A stretch of 64,000 nucleotides of DNA from Desarmillaria ectypa (taxonomy: Eukaryota; Basidiomycota; Agaricomycetes; Agaricales; Physalacriaceae), in assembly GCA_030407005.1 (NCBI GenBank), contig JAUDYN010000005.1, forward strand, positions 1,488,001-1,552,000, written 5' to 3'. The position numbers and the translations under genes are program-made. The notes beneath the pieces are model-generated. The model ran no database searches. It saw nothing but the letters and a program-made list of their open reading frames with translations, and was not told where the DNA came from. Below, one piece after another: positions 47,697 to 59,007 of this stretch; the first letter of the stretch is position 1, and each line of letters begins with the position of its first letter.

Positions 47697-50600
47697 CTAG
47701 GAATCTCCAGAAGATGTGATACGGTGGTCGGGATTGGCGACGTAGAGACTGGGCCTGGGTACTAAACCATAATCAACCACTGGACTCCGTCTGGCACGCT
47801 CTTCTTTTAAGTTGACACCAGGAAGGTCAGCATCATGGCTCATGCGGCGTTCGTACGCCTGGACACGAGCGACGACGGATTCTCCACAGAGTGGTCGCTT
47901 AACGCCCTCAGTCTCAGGAGACACAGCAGAGGAAGATGCAGGAATCAACGGCATCTGTCCCAATGATGGAGTCAGATTCCGAGATGGTGTACCGTTGGAA
48001 TCATGTGCAATGTCCCACGATAAGATGCCCGACGGGGAGGTAACGATGGAGCAGTCATCACCAAGATATTCCATGAGGTGACCATCTTCCGAAGCAGGGA
48101 TTTCAACGCTAAGGCTGGTCCCCGTGCTCTCTCGTGTTTGATGGCTATCTGTTCTCACTCTCTGTGCTACATCCATCGTGCCGACCATTCTTTCAATGAG
48201 CTCGGAATCTGCAGTCCGCAACGAAGATGACGATTTTCCATGAGTGCCGTAAACTTTCGAGACCCTGCGTGACCCGGGATGAAGCGACGAAGATCGGTTA
48301 AATCCTGCAGAGTTGTTGTCTGCCGACGTCGCAGAATGGGTGATTTCTTCAATGGCAACCAATCGCGGCGGTGGATTGGGATCTCTAAAGTCCAACGAAG
48401 CTCTCTTCGACGAATCACTATTTCGTCGGTCCAATAAGCTCGTGCGAGAGAAACGTGCCCACCACGAATCACTCCGTCGCATGGGCTGTGTTGGTACAGA
48501 AGCAATTATGGAGGATGTTCGTTGGCCTGGAGAACGGGAAGGGTCATAAGAAGTACGGGAGGTCACTTTCGACACGCTGTCGAACGGAGATAGATTGTGT
48601 TCATGGGAATTAGAATTGGTATGCATCGAAGGCGTGCTGGGATCGCTAATGGACAGCCGCGATGTTTCCGTAACCGGGCTGAGAGCATGACTAACGGTAG
48701 ACACGGGGAGTAAAGTCTGTATTGAGAGGGCCGGAAGTTTGAAACGTGCAGGGGGTGGCATCTCAAGAATGTCCTCCACACTATCCGGATCACGATACCT
48801 TTTTTTCTCCTCCTCGTGTATAGGATCTGCGAATGGATCAACATAGCTGCTGGTGGTCATTGTGCTGGCATTGCTCATTTGTCTTCTAGCGATGGGCTTG
48901 CTCGGGCCGGCACTCGTCATTTCCGGCTCTGCGACCCCCATGAGTGCCCTGTCATCGGAGAAAGGATCATATTTCTCCCGCCAAGGTGCGCCAAGTGAGC
49001 TAGTGGCACTGGGTTCTTGACTGCGCCTCCGACCTCCGCCAAGGATACTTCGGAGTGACCATGAACTTCCTGTGCCTTCCCTCCATCGTGTCTCGTACCA
49101 GGAGGCGAAATCTTGGGTATCTTCATCTGCGAGCATATCTCGTCTCTCTGGATTATGACGCGTACTCATACTAGCCGGTATAACACCCGCTAGACCAATA
49201 CTCCTTAAGATAGTCCACCCTGCATCCCTACTATGCGGTGTCCTTTCGCCAAAGCCACCAGCGAGGGGAAGATGGCGATCATGCTGAGGGCTATCCTCTC
49301 CATCCTCGGTGTCGTCGTGAAGAACCATGAATCGTCGACCAGTCCAGGAATATCCTTTTCGATGCCGCACGTAGTAAATGAGGATCACGCAGCCGGCGAT
49401 AAGTCCCAAAACTCCGAAGGTAGTCCCGAGGGCGATGGCGGTGGTCCGGTCGCTGTGAGCATCGTCCCCTCCGTCAGCTGGAGTGCCGCCACTGCTACCG
49501 CCGCCGCCACCAGTTGGATCGCTGGGTCCCGGATCAGGATTAGTCGTGAAGGATGGATCAGCACTGACAGATCCGCCAGAACTGGGAGAAGATCCGGTAC
49601 CAGTCGGATGGAGATCTGACGTCTGACTCGACCCTGGCATCGTTTGTGTGGTTCCTGATGATGACGATGGAGAGAAATCGGACGCGAAGGATCCAGTCGA
49701 AGAGTCGTAGATAAGAATATTGGTAGCGAATGGACCGAAGCTCCCGTAACCTGACGAACAGTCAGAACGCATTGGTTGCGTAGTAGCGTTGGACTTACCG
49801 AATCCAAACATGACTGAGGATCCTATAGGAACAGCGAAATGATCGCGACGAGCACCAACCTGTGTCAAAGCGTCCACCTCTACCCAGTTTGGAGAATCCT
49901 GTGATAGATCTAGTATCCAACCATCACTGTATGTGGCTTGGTAGGAGGCATCACTACCGCCCTGAATGACAACCTTGTTTCCTTCAATGCAAGTCGAGGC
50001 AAATGCCCTTCTTGGATTTGGCAGTGTAGTGGTCGGAAGGGAAATCAGGTTCCACGACAGTGTAGACTGCGTAGTGTCCAGAGTCCATATGGTAGAAAAT
50101 GACAACAGCGAATCTTGCGATTGGCTATAGCCGCCAAAAACGAGTATCGTGCCATTTGATAAAATGACTGAGGAATGTCCCGTAATATCTGAAGGGCCGT
50201 CGGTTGAGGGAAGCTGAGTGAATGATTGGCTATCGGGATCGAACACATAGTGCTCCTTTAGGGTGACTCCGGAACCGTCTGCCATCTCCCCGCCAATTAT
50301 GTATACTTGGCCAGAAATCGACGTGACAGTGGAATGGTGCATCCGCCTTGTCGGTTGGCCCGCCCACGCTAATGCTTCTTGTTCCCACCCAGGCTCGGAC
50401 AGGACGTATACATCGAGCATCCAGGATGAATCGGCGCGATTTGTCGAGACTGTGGCAGAATTGGTGGCAGGACTTCCACCAAATAATAGTATACTGGAAG
50501 AATTGAGTCCGGACAGAGTATGCCAAGCTACCGCTGGGGCCTGTGAGGTCGAGGTATCTGACGAGCTGCTGATCAACTCCCAGGGCGGAGATGTCAGATT

Positions 50601-50883
50601 GAATGATGAAGATAGTGAGAGATAAAGCAAATCGTTGTTAGTTGGTGCTTGTGTATACGAGTATGAATTGTACTTGTCTGTCTTCCCGCCATGAACGAAG
50701 AGACAGTCATTAAGTACGGCCACGGCCTGGCCCCACCTATACATCCGATAAATTAGCAGAAGAGAATAGGAATATAAGCATAGCCGACCTCGGAAGAGAG
50801 AGATATGCTGCGACTTCATATTTAAGCAAGAACGAGAGAATGCAGACACTTGGCAGTAGGCGAAAGTCGAGATTCGACTTCAT
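47697..50883 (-). CDS. Kelch-propeller type I membrane protein with long cytoplasmic tail
   Basis: I place the start at ATG 50883: MKSNLDFRLLPSVCILSFLL, a signal sequence, spliced over a 52-base intron to WGQAVAVLNDCLFVHGGKTD. The total is about 1,044 residues. Residues of roughly 33-380 carry Kelch-type blades, each with a GG pair and later aromatic positions: LFVHGGKTD, ILLFGGSPA, VYIIGGEMA, ILVFGGYSQ, VVIQGGSDA, VMFGFGKS. A Ser/Gly/Pro-rich stalk (about 390-460, with a GGGGGSSGG run) leads to one membrane helix near 465-490 (TAIALGTTFGVLGLIAGCVI) and a basic stop-transfer (YYVRHRKGYSW). The remaining 550 or so residues are charged, Ser/Thr/Pro-rich and probably disordered. The topology suggests a surface or secretory-pathway receptor or wall sensor. 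No enzyme domain is present and I do not know a characterised orthologue. The intron donor is GTCGGC, weaker than usual. Confidence 0.8.
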
Positions 50884-52096
50884 CTGCCGAAATGAATGGA
50901 AGAAGTATAATAGAGGAAGAACAGGTTACAGCAAAGTAGCGGGTGGGAGATGCATGAATCGAAACGATGTGAGTCGCAGGTGTATTTGCTCGTTGGACCG
51001 CCCTAGGTGGTGGAAGAGCAGTGGCAAAATTACGTTCATGCGTTCACGTCAAGCACAATTTCAACTATGCAACGTCTTTCAGATTCAACAAATGCAAATA
51101 CACCGCTTCTAATCCAGCTCCTTTTTTGTCACTCGCCGATCAGGGCGAACCGCTCAGCGCCGCCGGGTCGATCAGAGTAAATAGCTGAATGGGCAAATCC
51201 ACAAAGTAGTTAGAGTAGTTTTCAGCCCCGCTGTGCAAAAAACCAAACAATCTCATCGTCCGCAGCATTTCACCGCTTTATGTCTCACAATCCCACCCAA
51301 AGTCCGACCATTGAATTTTTCGAGCTGGCAAGTGCCACTGGTGTCACTGGCACAGCAACAGTAAAACACCACAATGCCCGCTTGCCTTCATATGGCTGAG
51401 GTGTGCAGGACATGTTCCAGAAACGATGGCCCAGAAAGAGAACTAGGCCCGCTTCAGGAATCGGAATTCAATACTCAGTCCTTAGGAGTCAGGAATATGA
51501 AGGACACTGCCATTTTGCAGTCTTCGAATAGCGTCTTCGGTCACACACACATGTAGGCCCTTACAGGTGAGGTACGCATTCAGTACGATCCCTAAGAGTC
51601 AGGGCACACGTAGGTATGTCTAGCCGTCAATTACACAACGTTGACGTGTAAGATTGAATCGCATCGACCTGGCAAACCCTTTACCCCGGGAAGTTCCAAC
51701 GCGTGATAATGACACCAGAGAGCCTGGAAAGTACGCATAAACGAATGGGATGGTACAAAGAAGCACCGAAGAACGATACGGTTTTGCTGTCACAGCCGGC
51801 TGTGCGTGCTCGCAGTTATGCTTCGGATTTAAGTAAAGGACTAAGGCTAGAGGGCTCGGATTCATGGGGACGTGCAGGTGATTTTCCATTCAACAACAAA
51901 ACACTTCGTTGGTCGATACTGAAACCCCTCGGTGGCATCCCGCCGGCATTTGGTGGAGGTAAGACTGGCTCATGTATAAGACACGCACGCTCCACGAGCT
52001 TCTATCCATGATAGAGATCATAGAACATAGTAGATTTATCCCGGGGAAAAGTTTGTTTTGACGGATCCACAACATATATGACCTATTGTGCCAAGC
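50884..52096. other. Intergenic, no gene seen
   Basis: This is the upstream region of the Kelch gene and beyond. Short frames occur at 51703-52011 on the plus strand and 51620-51889 on the minus strand; neither has a family match or splice chain. Confidence 0.4.
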
Positions 52097-52518
52097 TCAG
52101 TGGACAGCTTCCAGCGATTGTACAGTATGCCCGGAAACGCGTGTCCTCTGAGCCTCCTTATTGATCTTCTGAGTCCCTCTAAGAAAAGACGCTTTACATT
52201 CGACTAGCACGGAAGGTGACATACCAAACATGTGCAGACCCTCCGAATAAACACCGCAGTGAGACGGCGTGTGCTGCAACGTAAAGGAAAGAGACTGCTG
52301 CGATGCTTAGAAGCCAGTGAATTTTGGCCATAGTAGGTCGAGATGGAGCACTCGCCGAAACTGAAATAAGATCGTATCAAACTTGATAAGGTACTAATGA
52401 GTTACTTACCACATAGATTGATTACGCCTAAGAAAGAAACAGCGACCAGAGAAGAGGCAGAAGCGTTGGGTTTTGATGCGACTAGAGGAACATTGGATTC
52501 CTTGTTAATGAAGGGCAT
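52097..52518 (-). CDS. Possible small two-helix membrane protein, unknown
   Basis: Reading the minus strand from ATG 52518 gives MPFINKESNVPLVASKPNAS followed by a hydrophobic segment (SSLVAVSFLGVINLC). A clean GTAAGT...TTTCAG intron (about 52433-52371) joins it to VSASAPSRPTMAKIHW and a second hydrophobic segment (LLSIAAVSFLYVAAHAVSL). A further possible splice near 52240 leads to a basic end, GTQKINKEAQRTRVSGHTVQ, and a stop at 52097. The good first intron and two separate membrane-like segments argue for a gene of about 100-110 residues. I do not recognise a family, and the last junction is uncertain. It could also be the end of a larger gene extending upstream. Confidence 0.33.
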
Positions 52519-53101
52519 AAACAGTCGATATTTCCGCAGCGATTCGGAAACAGAGAAGTGGCGGAGTGACCGAAAACTGCATCATGAAGGGTCTCCCTGA
52601 GTGTTGCTTCAACTCGGAGCGATCTATCAGACATCACGATAACCCTGTACGTATTGAGAGAACAAAGATTTGAAGGTGAGAAGGCAGTCCAGATATGGCA
52701 ACTGGATATACCTCTTCGTTCCGGATGATAAATCCAGATCGATGCGAGGGAACGGTGTCTCTTCAGCTCGCTTAGGTCAATAGAAACAGAAATGAACTAA
52801 AAACCCGACAGTGACCAAATGTTTCTCCAATTTGCATAATGAAAGTGATGATAGCCGTTAGTCGGAAGGAGACATTCGCCCTCGAACTTGAAATATAGTT
52901 AATTTCTGAACTTGATCGGGAAATCTTGGCTACTAACTGTTTCATTTCCGGGATGTACCATGAAAATGGACATTTCAGAATCACAGCCTATAACATATGG
53001 CATAGACTTCCGTGTAACCAATCGGATAGTAAGTGGTATCGGATCGAAGTTGTGCTTGATTATATATTGGACGGAGGAGGGGAAAGGACGTCTCCACATC
53101 G
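52519..53101. other. Intergenic, no gene seen
   Basis: This stretch is the upstream region of the DnaJ gene. Overlapping short frames at 52899-53165 on both strands are mirror shadows without a family match. Confidence 0.4.
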
Positions 53102-54549
53102 ATGTCGCCCCCACTAGCGAAACAGAATCACCACGAAATCCTTGAAATTCCGCCTGAGGCAACAAGGGAGGAGATCAAGAATGCCTACAAGAAGCAGGTA
53201 TGATGACTGCTGTTAGTTTGCTAGTGCTAAACTGAGCTTATAGGCGTTAAAATGGCATCCTGATCGGAACCCGGACGACATCAGCAGGGCGACGGAACGG
53301 TTTGTTCAAGTACGTTATTGATGAATCTCTATCTCTGGCCAATGAGTAACTTGTACGTGCAGATAAACCGAGCTTACAGGGCACTGATGCGACGTCCACC
53401 GACTTCGCAGCCTCAGAGTCACAACGCAAGCCTTTCGAAGATGACAAGATCCGTGTCTGTTGTCACAGACAACACCGCTCCCAGTCGTTCCACCGATACG
53501 CTTGCCAGTATCTTTTCTGCTGCGGGCGCGGTCAGTGTAGAGTCCTCCACTACTGCACCGCCAAGTCCACGGGGCGGCTCCCAAAAGTTGCCGGAGAAGC
53601 GATCCAACGATCCATATACCCCACATCAGACTTCGTCGTCTACAGAGGCAAACGTTGATGACGAAGAGTGGATCAGCGTAGAACTGGACCACGCGCCCGT
53701 AAGGGAACCCTCGAGTAAATCAAAAACTCCAAAGTCTCGAGCATTTTATGCTCGTGATCAGTAAGTTATGGAGCTCGTTCCTGAACACACGCTAAATGAT
53801 GCACTTGCAGAGAAACAAAGGAGACTCGGGCCCATAAGTCAAATTCGAAGGGAATCCCTACCGTTGTACGGCCGCGGTTGAATAGACATCAGCCAAATAT
53901 CTCGGCCACTCATTTGCATCGGTACCCGATATCGTCAATCGGTACAGGGTGCTCCAAGATGTGGAGATATTCCATGGCCCTCACGCTAGAGGATTTATTT
54001 TTCGGTAAAGAATGCCGGTTTAGGATTACGAGATCATACCTCTCTGGCATCAGAGAGACCATCGTTCTCGACGTGCATATTCCGCCTGGCTGTGAGGATG
54101 GTACAAGCTTCATCTTTACAAACGTCGGACATCAACGCAGGGACGGTTCCTTCCAGGATATTGTCTTCGTTGTACAGGAAGTTGTCCATGACGCTTTTGC
54201 TCGTGCCGGACAAGATCTCGTCATGAAGGTTCAGGTGCCCTGGTCAGAGAACCTTCAGCGGAAGGATGGGCGTATACATTTCACGGGCTTGGACAACGCG
54301 ACGCTGTCCGCCCGTATCAGCTATGGGAAGGAGAAAAGACGACATGGTCAGTGCAAGATAAAGGACGGAGGTATGCCGATCCTACAGAACGGGCAGATAG
54401 TCGCAAGGGGAGACCTGATTGTACAGTGCGTCCACATTGACATTAGATGCCTGTCGTATTCTTTACTGATCATTACTTCTAGCTGGGAAATTACACGTCC
54501 CCATCATCGTTCAAGATGGGCTGCATTGAAATCATGGCTGGGGATGTAA
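53102..54549 (+). CDS. Class II (type B) DnaJ/Hsp40 co-chaperone
   Basis: ATG 53102 gives MSPPLAKQNHHEILEIPPEA, the first J-domain helix, and EIKNAYKKQ spliced to ALKWHPDRNPDD, with the essential HPD motif between helices II and III, then ATERFVQ joined to INRAYRALM. No Cys-rich zinc-finger region is present. A Ser/Thr/Pro-rich linker of about 130 residues replaces the usual Gly/Phe region. The C-terminal substrate-binding half begins SMALTLEDLFFGKECRFRI and includes VLDVHIPPGCEDGTSFIF, DIVFVVQEVVHDAFARAGQD, GRIHFTGLDN and RGDLIVQ spliced to WEITRPHHRSR. This is the two-barrel DnaJ C domain of Sis1/DNAJB-like proteins. It would stimulate Hsp70 ATPase and deliver clients. The linker is far from that of Sis1, so I leave the symbol empty. 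About six exons, stop at 54549. Confidence 0.87.
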
Positions 54550-54782
54550 TTTTCAGGGGAGGGAATGGGTATTTACGCCTTACCAGCTATTTATCCGTAT
54601 GAGTACTAGGCGAAAAATGTGCGATGATGGCCGTGGCGGAGAAAAGAGTTCTAGTTCGGCAATTGATCGGCTATTATAGTAGTTACCGATTTGATCATGT
54701 GCATTAAAATATTTTCCTTCTGCCCTCAATTCTTGACTTTTCACTGGGCTCTCGCGCCAGGCTTTTCCATACTGTAGCTGCA

Positions 54783-56709
54783 ATGAGTAGCCTTATCTCA
54801 GCTGTAGCATGGGTGCGACGGGGCGCCTCCACAAGAACACCCTCAAAATACGTTCTGGACGATCAAGAGTTAGAGCGGGTCAGTGGTCTTGCACGAATCG
54901 AATTGGAGGATGCTCGTGTGGAGCTACAAAGAGCACACGAAGCAGCAAAATCAATGGGTAGGGGGGCAGAAGGTGTCGAGGCAGATGATCAAGGAGAAGA
55001 AGACGACGAAGCCAATTGGGTCGAGTGAGTAAATCCCGTCTTTCACGTTGGGAGACAGTGAACCGATTATTGTTGAGGGCAGTGAGGACAGCGATGCAAT
55101 GGATGTAGATGAGACGTCAAATACAGAAAATGTGGAGAATCTATCTCAATATAAGCTTGATGAATACGATGACGACGTACAAACGGACGGTACGTTTGTT
55201 GCCTTTTCAGAGGGAAGGACGATAACAATTTTGCATAGCTATTGGACCATTCAGCAACATCAAAGGTCTCACTTATTACAAGGATAATTCTGAGGATCCC
55301 TACATCACACTGAAAGAGGTCAGTTCTTGATATTTTCTCAGAGGCGCGATGCCTAACTGTGACTTGTATTCAGGACGACGATGATAATGAACGCGAAGAC
55401 CTCGAAATTCTCCCTACAGACAACCTACTTGTGGTTGCAAAAACCGAGGACGAAATATCTCAACTAGAGATATACATCTACGAGGAACTGCAAGACAATA
55501 TTTATGTTCATCATGACCTCATGCTCCCTGCTTTTCCTCTATGTCTCGAGTGGCTTGACTTTCCACCAGCATCCACTTCCACCAGCAATGACCTAGCCAA
55601 CACCGGCTTTGGCAATTACATTGCTGTCGGTACCATGGATCCTGAAATCGAGATATGGTCTTTAGACGTCGTGGAATCCATATATCCAAACTCTGTGCTC
55701 GGCAGACCTGACCTTACGAAAGCTCATGTTCCAGTGCCCTCAGGAAGTGGGAAGAAGAAGAAGAAGAAAATGAAGTCGCGATCCATTGAAAAGGGCTATC
55801 ACGTCGACGCAGTGCTGGGTTTGAGCTGGAACAAGGTTCAACGGAACTTACTTGCCAGTGCCAGCGCAGACAAGACTGTGAAGCTCTGGGATTTGAGTCG
55901 TGGCCCTTCTATAGATGACACCGATGGTGCGATTCGAAGCTTTGATGCCCACAAGGACAAGGTGCAAGCGGTGCAATGGAACGAGAAAAATCCTAGTGTG
56001 CTCCTTACGGGGAGCTATGATCGCACTGTCCGGACATTTGATTCACGATCACCAGATTCTGGTGTGAGTGCTTTCCTTGGGAGTGATGTGGAGACTCTAC
56101 GATGGGACCCTTGGGAAGAGGCAGGATTCTATGTAAGCACTTTTGCAGATTGTCATAAACATTCGCTGATCTGGGGTTAGGTCGCTCTGGAAAATGGACT
56201 GGTCCTCAATTACGATGTCCGCAATCTTCCCTCAAACCCGGAAACGCCATCACTGGCACGTTTCACTCTTTCAGCACACGATGGAGCGACATCCGCGCTT
56301 GATATTAACCCTCATATACGGGGATGCATAGTGACTGGTGGAGCTGACAAGCTTGTGAAGATATGGAATGCCGATGACTCCAGTGGTAAGATGAATGTGT
56401 CGTTAGTGACCTCCAGAGACCTTGGCGTCGTAAGTTTTTTGCACCTATGGTCAAGCATACCCTGATTTGCTTTCTATGCAGGGCAAGGTCTTTTCCACAA
56501 CCTTCTCCCCTGACGACCCTCTCACAGTAGCTGCTGGTGGATCCAAAGCTAAACTTCAGGTGTGGGACATCGGCGCCAATTTCGGCGCTCGAAAGGCATT
56601 TGGGACGAAGCTAAAGGAAGCAGGCAAGGTGCTGAGAGAGCGCGAAGGAGGAAATGGTGGTGTAATTGGCATTGAAAGCGATGAAGAGGACGAAGACAAT
56701 GATGACTAG
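54783..56709 (+). CDS. PWP1: Periodic tryptophan protein 1 (WD40, ribosome biogenesis)
   Basis: MSSLISAVAWVRRGASTRTP is the typical Pwp1 beginning (I-S-A/C-V-A-W-V-x-R-G). An acidic segment and KLDEYDDD follow, then EREDLEILPTDNLLVVAKTE and LEIYIYEELQDNIYVHHDLM, all conserved in the family. WD40 blades include IAVGTMDPEIEIWSLDVV, VLGLSWNKVQRNLLASASAD, KTVKLWDLSRG, AVQWNEKNPSVLLTGSYDR, VTGGADKLVKIWNADD and VAAGGSKAKLQVWDIG. A Lys-rich insert (SGKKKKKKMKSRS) follows the first blade, and the protein ends in an acidic tail (ESDEEDEDNDD). About 555 residues, with six or so exons. In yeast Pwp1 works in the nucleolus on early 60S assembly and 5.8S/25S rRNA processing. It is convergent with CYP51, 99 bases apart. 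Confidence 0.93.
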
Positions 56710-56808
56710 CGACTTAATATTGAGTGTATCTCTCACATGACGTGGTCATTAGGGTATAGATGAATAATTTTATCCTGACGCCGCCAATAACATGTAGTAA
56801 CCTCGGCA

Positions 56809-58836
56809 TTATGCTCTATTTGCAAACTTCCTCGGTCTGTAGTGGACACTTCTGGGCTCCTTCGGCATAGGAATCATAGTCTGTTTATTGAAACGTTAGT
56901 CAGACCTTTTTTCCCTAATGGAGACGTACGTGGTAGTTGTTTTCGGGGACAGGACCTGGTAGACGGAACTCAAGCTCACGAATCAACGTCGACAAAATGG
57001 TTCCCAGTTGAAGATATGCAAACTAGTGAATGAGCAGTAAGAATAAGACTCGCTGTAACCAAAGAATAATATACTTGTTCCCCAATGCACCGATGGCGGC
57101 CGGCACCGAATGGTTGATAAGGACTCTGCGTTCCTTTGCTTACAGCACCAAAGCCATAATCGTATTTTTCACCGTTCTCATCAACATAGGTTTTGAGGGC
57201 TTGGGCTGCGGCGCCATCAGGATCAGCCCACCGGTAGGGATCAAAAGTGATCGCGTCTTTCCAAATTAGTGGATCTGTTTGACTAACAGCGGGGGACGCC
57301 AGAACCCAGTGGCCCTTGGGAACAACATAAACACCGTCTTTGGAAGGAGCAGATAACGTGGGAGGAACTGGGACGTCATCACGGACGTTGCGCATGATGC
57401 TGTGAATCGGCGGATGGAGACGAAGAGTTTCTCTGATCAATGCATCCAGGAGAGGGAGTTCCCGCAGCTCTTCAAACGTCATAGACCGGATCGAACCATC
57501 TGGAGTACCGAAGTGTTTGACCTGCTCCTTGTAAAGTTTTTCACTGAAAGAAGGGGTCAGTGAGCTGGAGAGTGCCATGAGCCGTAACAAGAAAAACCCT
57601 ACGCAAATTCAGGTTGGTCTGCCAGGTGAAGGATCGCCCAAGCGCCAGTGGCCTGGCTCGTGTGCTGGCCCGCCATGAGGAGAGCAATGAGCATGTGAGC
57701 AACCTCACTGTCGGAAACTGGCTTTCCACTGCGGTATTTCTGTTTGAGGAGGGCACTTATCATATCCGATTCCTAGTCAAGATCATAAGAACCAAAGAAA
57801 CTCCGTCAACGAGTGGAACTCACATCAAGGTTCCCAGACTTCCGACGTTCCTCGATAATGTTCACATAGAAGTCACTCATCTTTTTGTGAGCACGGTCTC
57901 GCCTCCTGGAGTTCTCCATAGGCAAATTTGGGAAAAGGAAGTTGACAGGAGTGAAGCCTCCATCAAGATCGTTGAACAGCTGGGAAAAGGTTTTGTTCAG
58001 GTTGCCTCTGACATGTTTCCCTTGCAATGTCCGCGAAGCAGTGAGGATAGTAATTTCGGCCATCACTTTCGAAACATCGAAGGAGCCCCATTCTTCAATA
58101 TCGTTCGCTTGGTACACCCTGAAGGACGTGTCGTTATTGATAAATTCTTCAACCTCGTCTTCAATCATGCCGACGTAGGCGCGTAGGTTGTCAGTCGAGA
58201 GACCGATTTTCACGAATTTCTTCTGTTCCATGAACTGATCGTTGGGAATAGCGTAAACAACGTCATCACCAAAGATAGGGATCGTCAATGCCTGCGAAAA
58301 GTGGGTCAGCAAAGATGGAAAACAAGAGAAAGGTCACATTACTCCATAGGCATCCTCCGCGTTAAAGACGATCGATTTACCGCCAAGCACGAAATCGTTT
58401 CCCTGGGCTCCAAGGGCCACGGTCACACGTCGACCGAAGAGTATGAAGGTGAACACATTGCCGTACTAAAGAGTAAACGGTGAGGATGGTAGGACTGAAA
58501 ACGGAGGGCAACGCACTTTCTCTCTACAGGAGAAAAAGAAGTTGAGCGGGTCATTGCCATAGTAGATGGCAGAGCCAATATATGGAAACCAATGGAAAAC
58601 AACAGGAGGCTTGCAAGTATCCTGAGGCAGCTGGAAGAGAAATCAACGAGAGCTGGTGGGTAAAATAGGAGCATTGGACGAACAAGTTGTCGAAGAACGT
58701 TGAGGATGACGGTGAGAACGGGGATATTTATCAATGCGAGGAGAATGTAGCGAGAACTTGGAATTTGAGCATTGGCGAGGTACTCGGGCCAGTTGTCCTT
58801 CAGAGCGGCAGAGACATCGTGGAAAACCTCAGCCAT
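56809..58836 (-). CDS. ERG11: Lanosterol 14-alpha-demethylase (CYP51/Erg11)
   Basis: [20 protein letters not shown] leads to one membrane anchor ([19 protein letters not shown]). The P450 fold follows: [39 protein letters not shown], the CYP51 B-C region ([20 protein letters not shown]), [11 protein letters not shown], the I-helix ([15 protein letters not shown]), the K-helix ETLR ([19 protein letters not shown]) and the heme loop [13 protein letters not shown], with the Cys ligand at 57089-57087. The tail is spliced as [43 protein letters not shown], stop at 56811-56809. The I-helix GQHTS and the FGxxVxYxxPN block are particular to CYP51. It removes the 14-alpha methyl group of lanosterol or eburicol in the ER on the way to ergosterol and is the target of azole drugs. 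About 540 residues and eight exons; no lesion seen. Confidence 0.95.
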
Positions 58837-58915
58837 GGCAAGTGGTGGTTGCTAGTAAAGCCGGTCTATTTTATTTGCTCCGTGAGATCGTTTTTAAAAA
58901 ATCGTACGAGATCGC

Positions 58916-58930
58916 ATTAGATTAGATTAG
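58916..58930. repeat. Three tandem ATTAG units
   Basis: ATTAG is repeated three times about 80 bases upstream of the CYP51 start codon, in the short spacer before the RNB gene end. No function is evident. Confidence 0.6.
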
Positions 58931-59007
58931 ATCGAAAACTCTCAGAGTGGTGATGTATTATACAATGCTATACTTTACAAAATATACACTCCTGCCATCC
59001 TCAAATA

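Noticed and set aside
11110..58836. A lipid-metabolism gene cluster (FAS, ACBP, CYP51)
   Set aside because: The three are 16-47 kb apart with unrelated genes between them and no shared regulator or orientation; common housekeeping genes falling in one window is the simpler reading.
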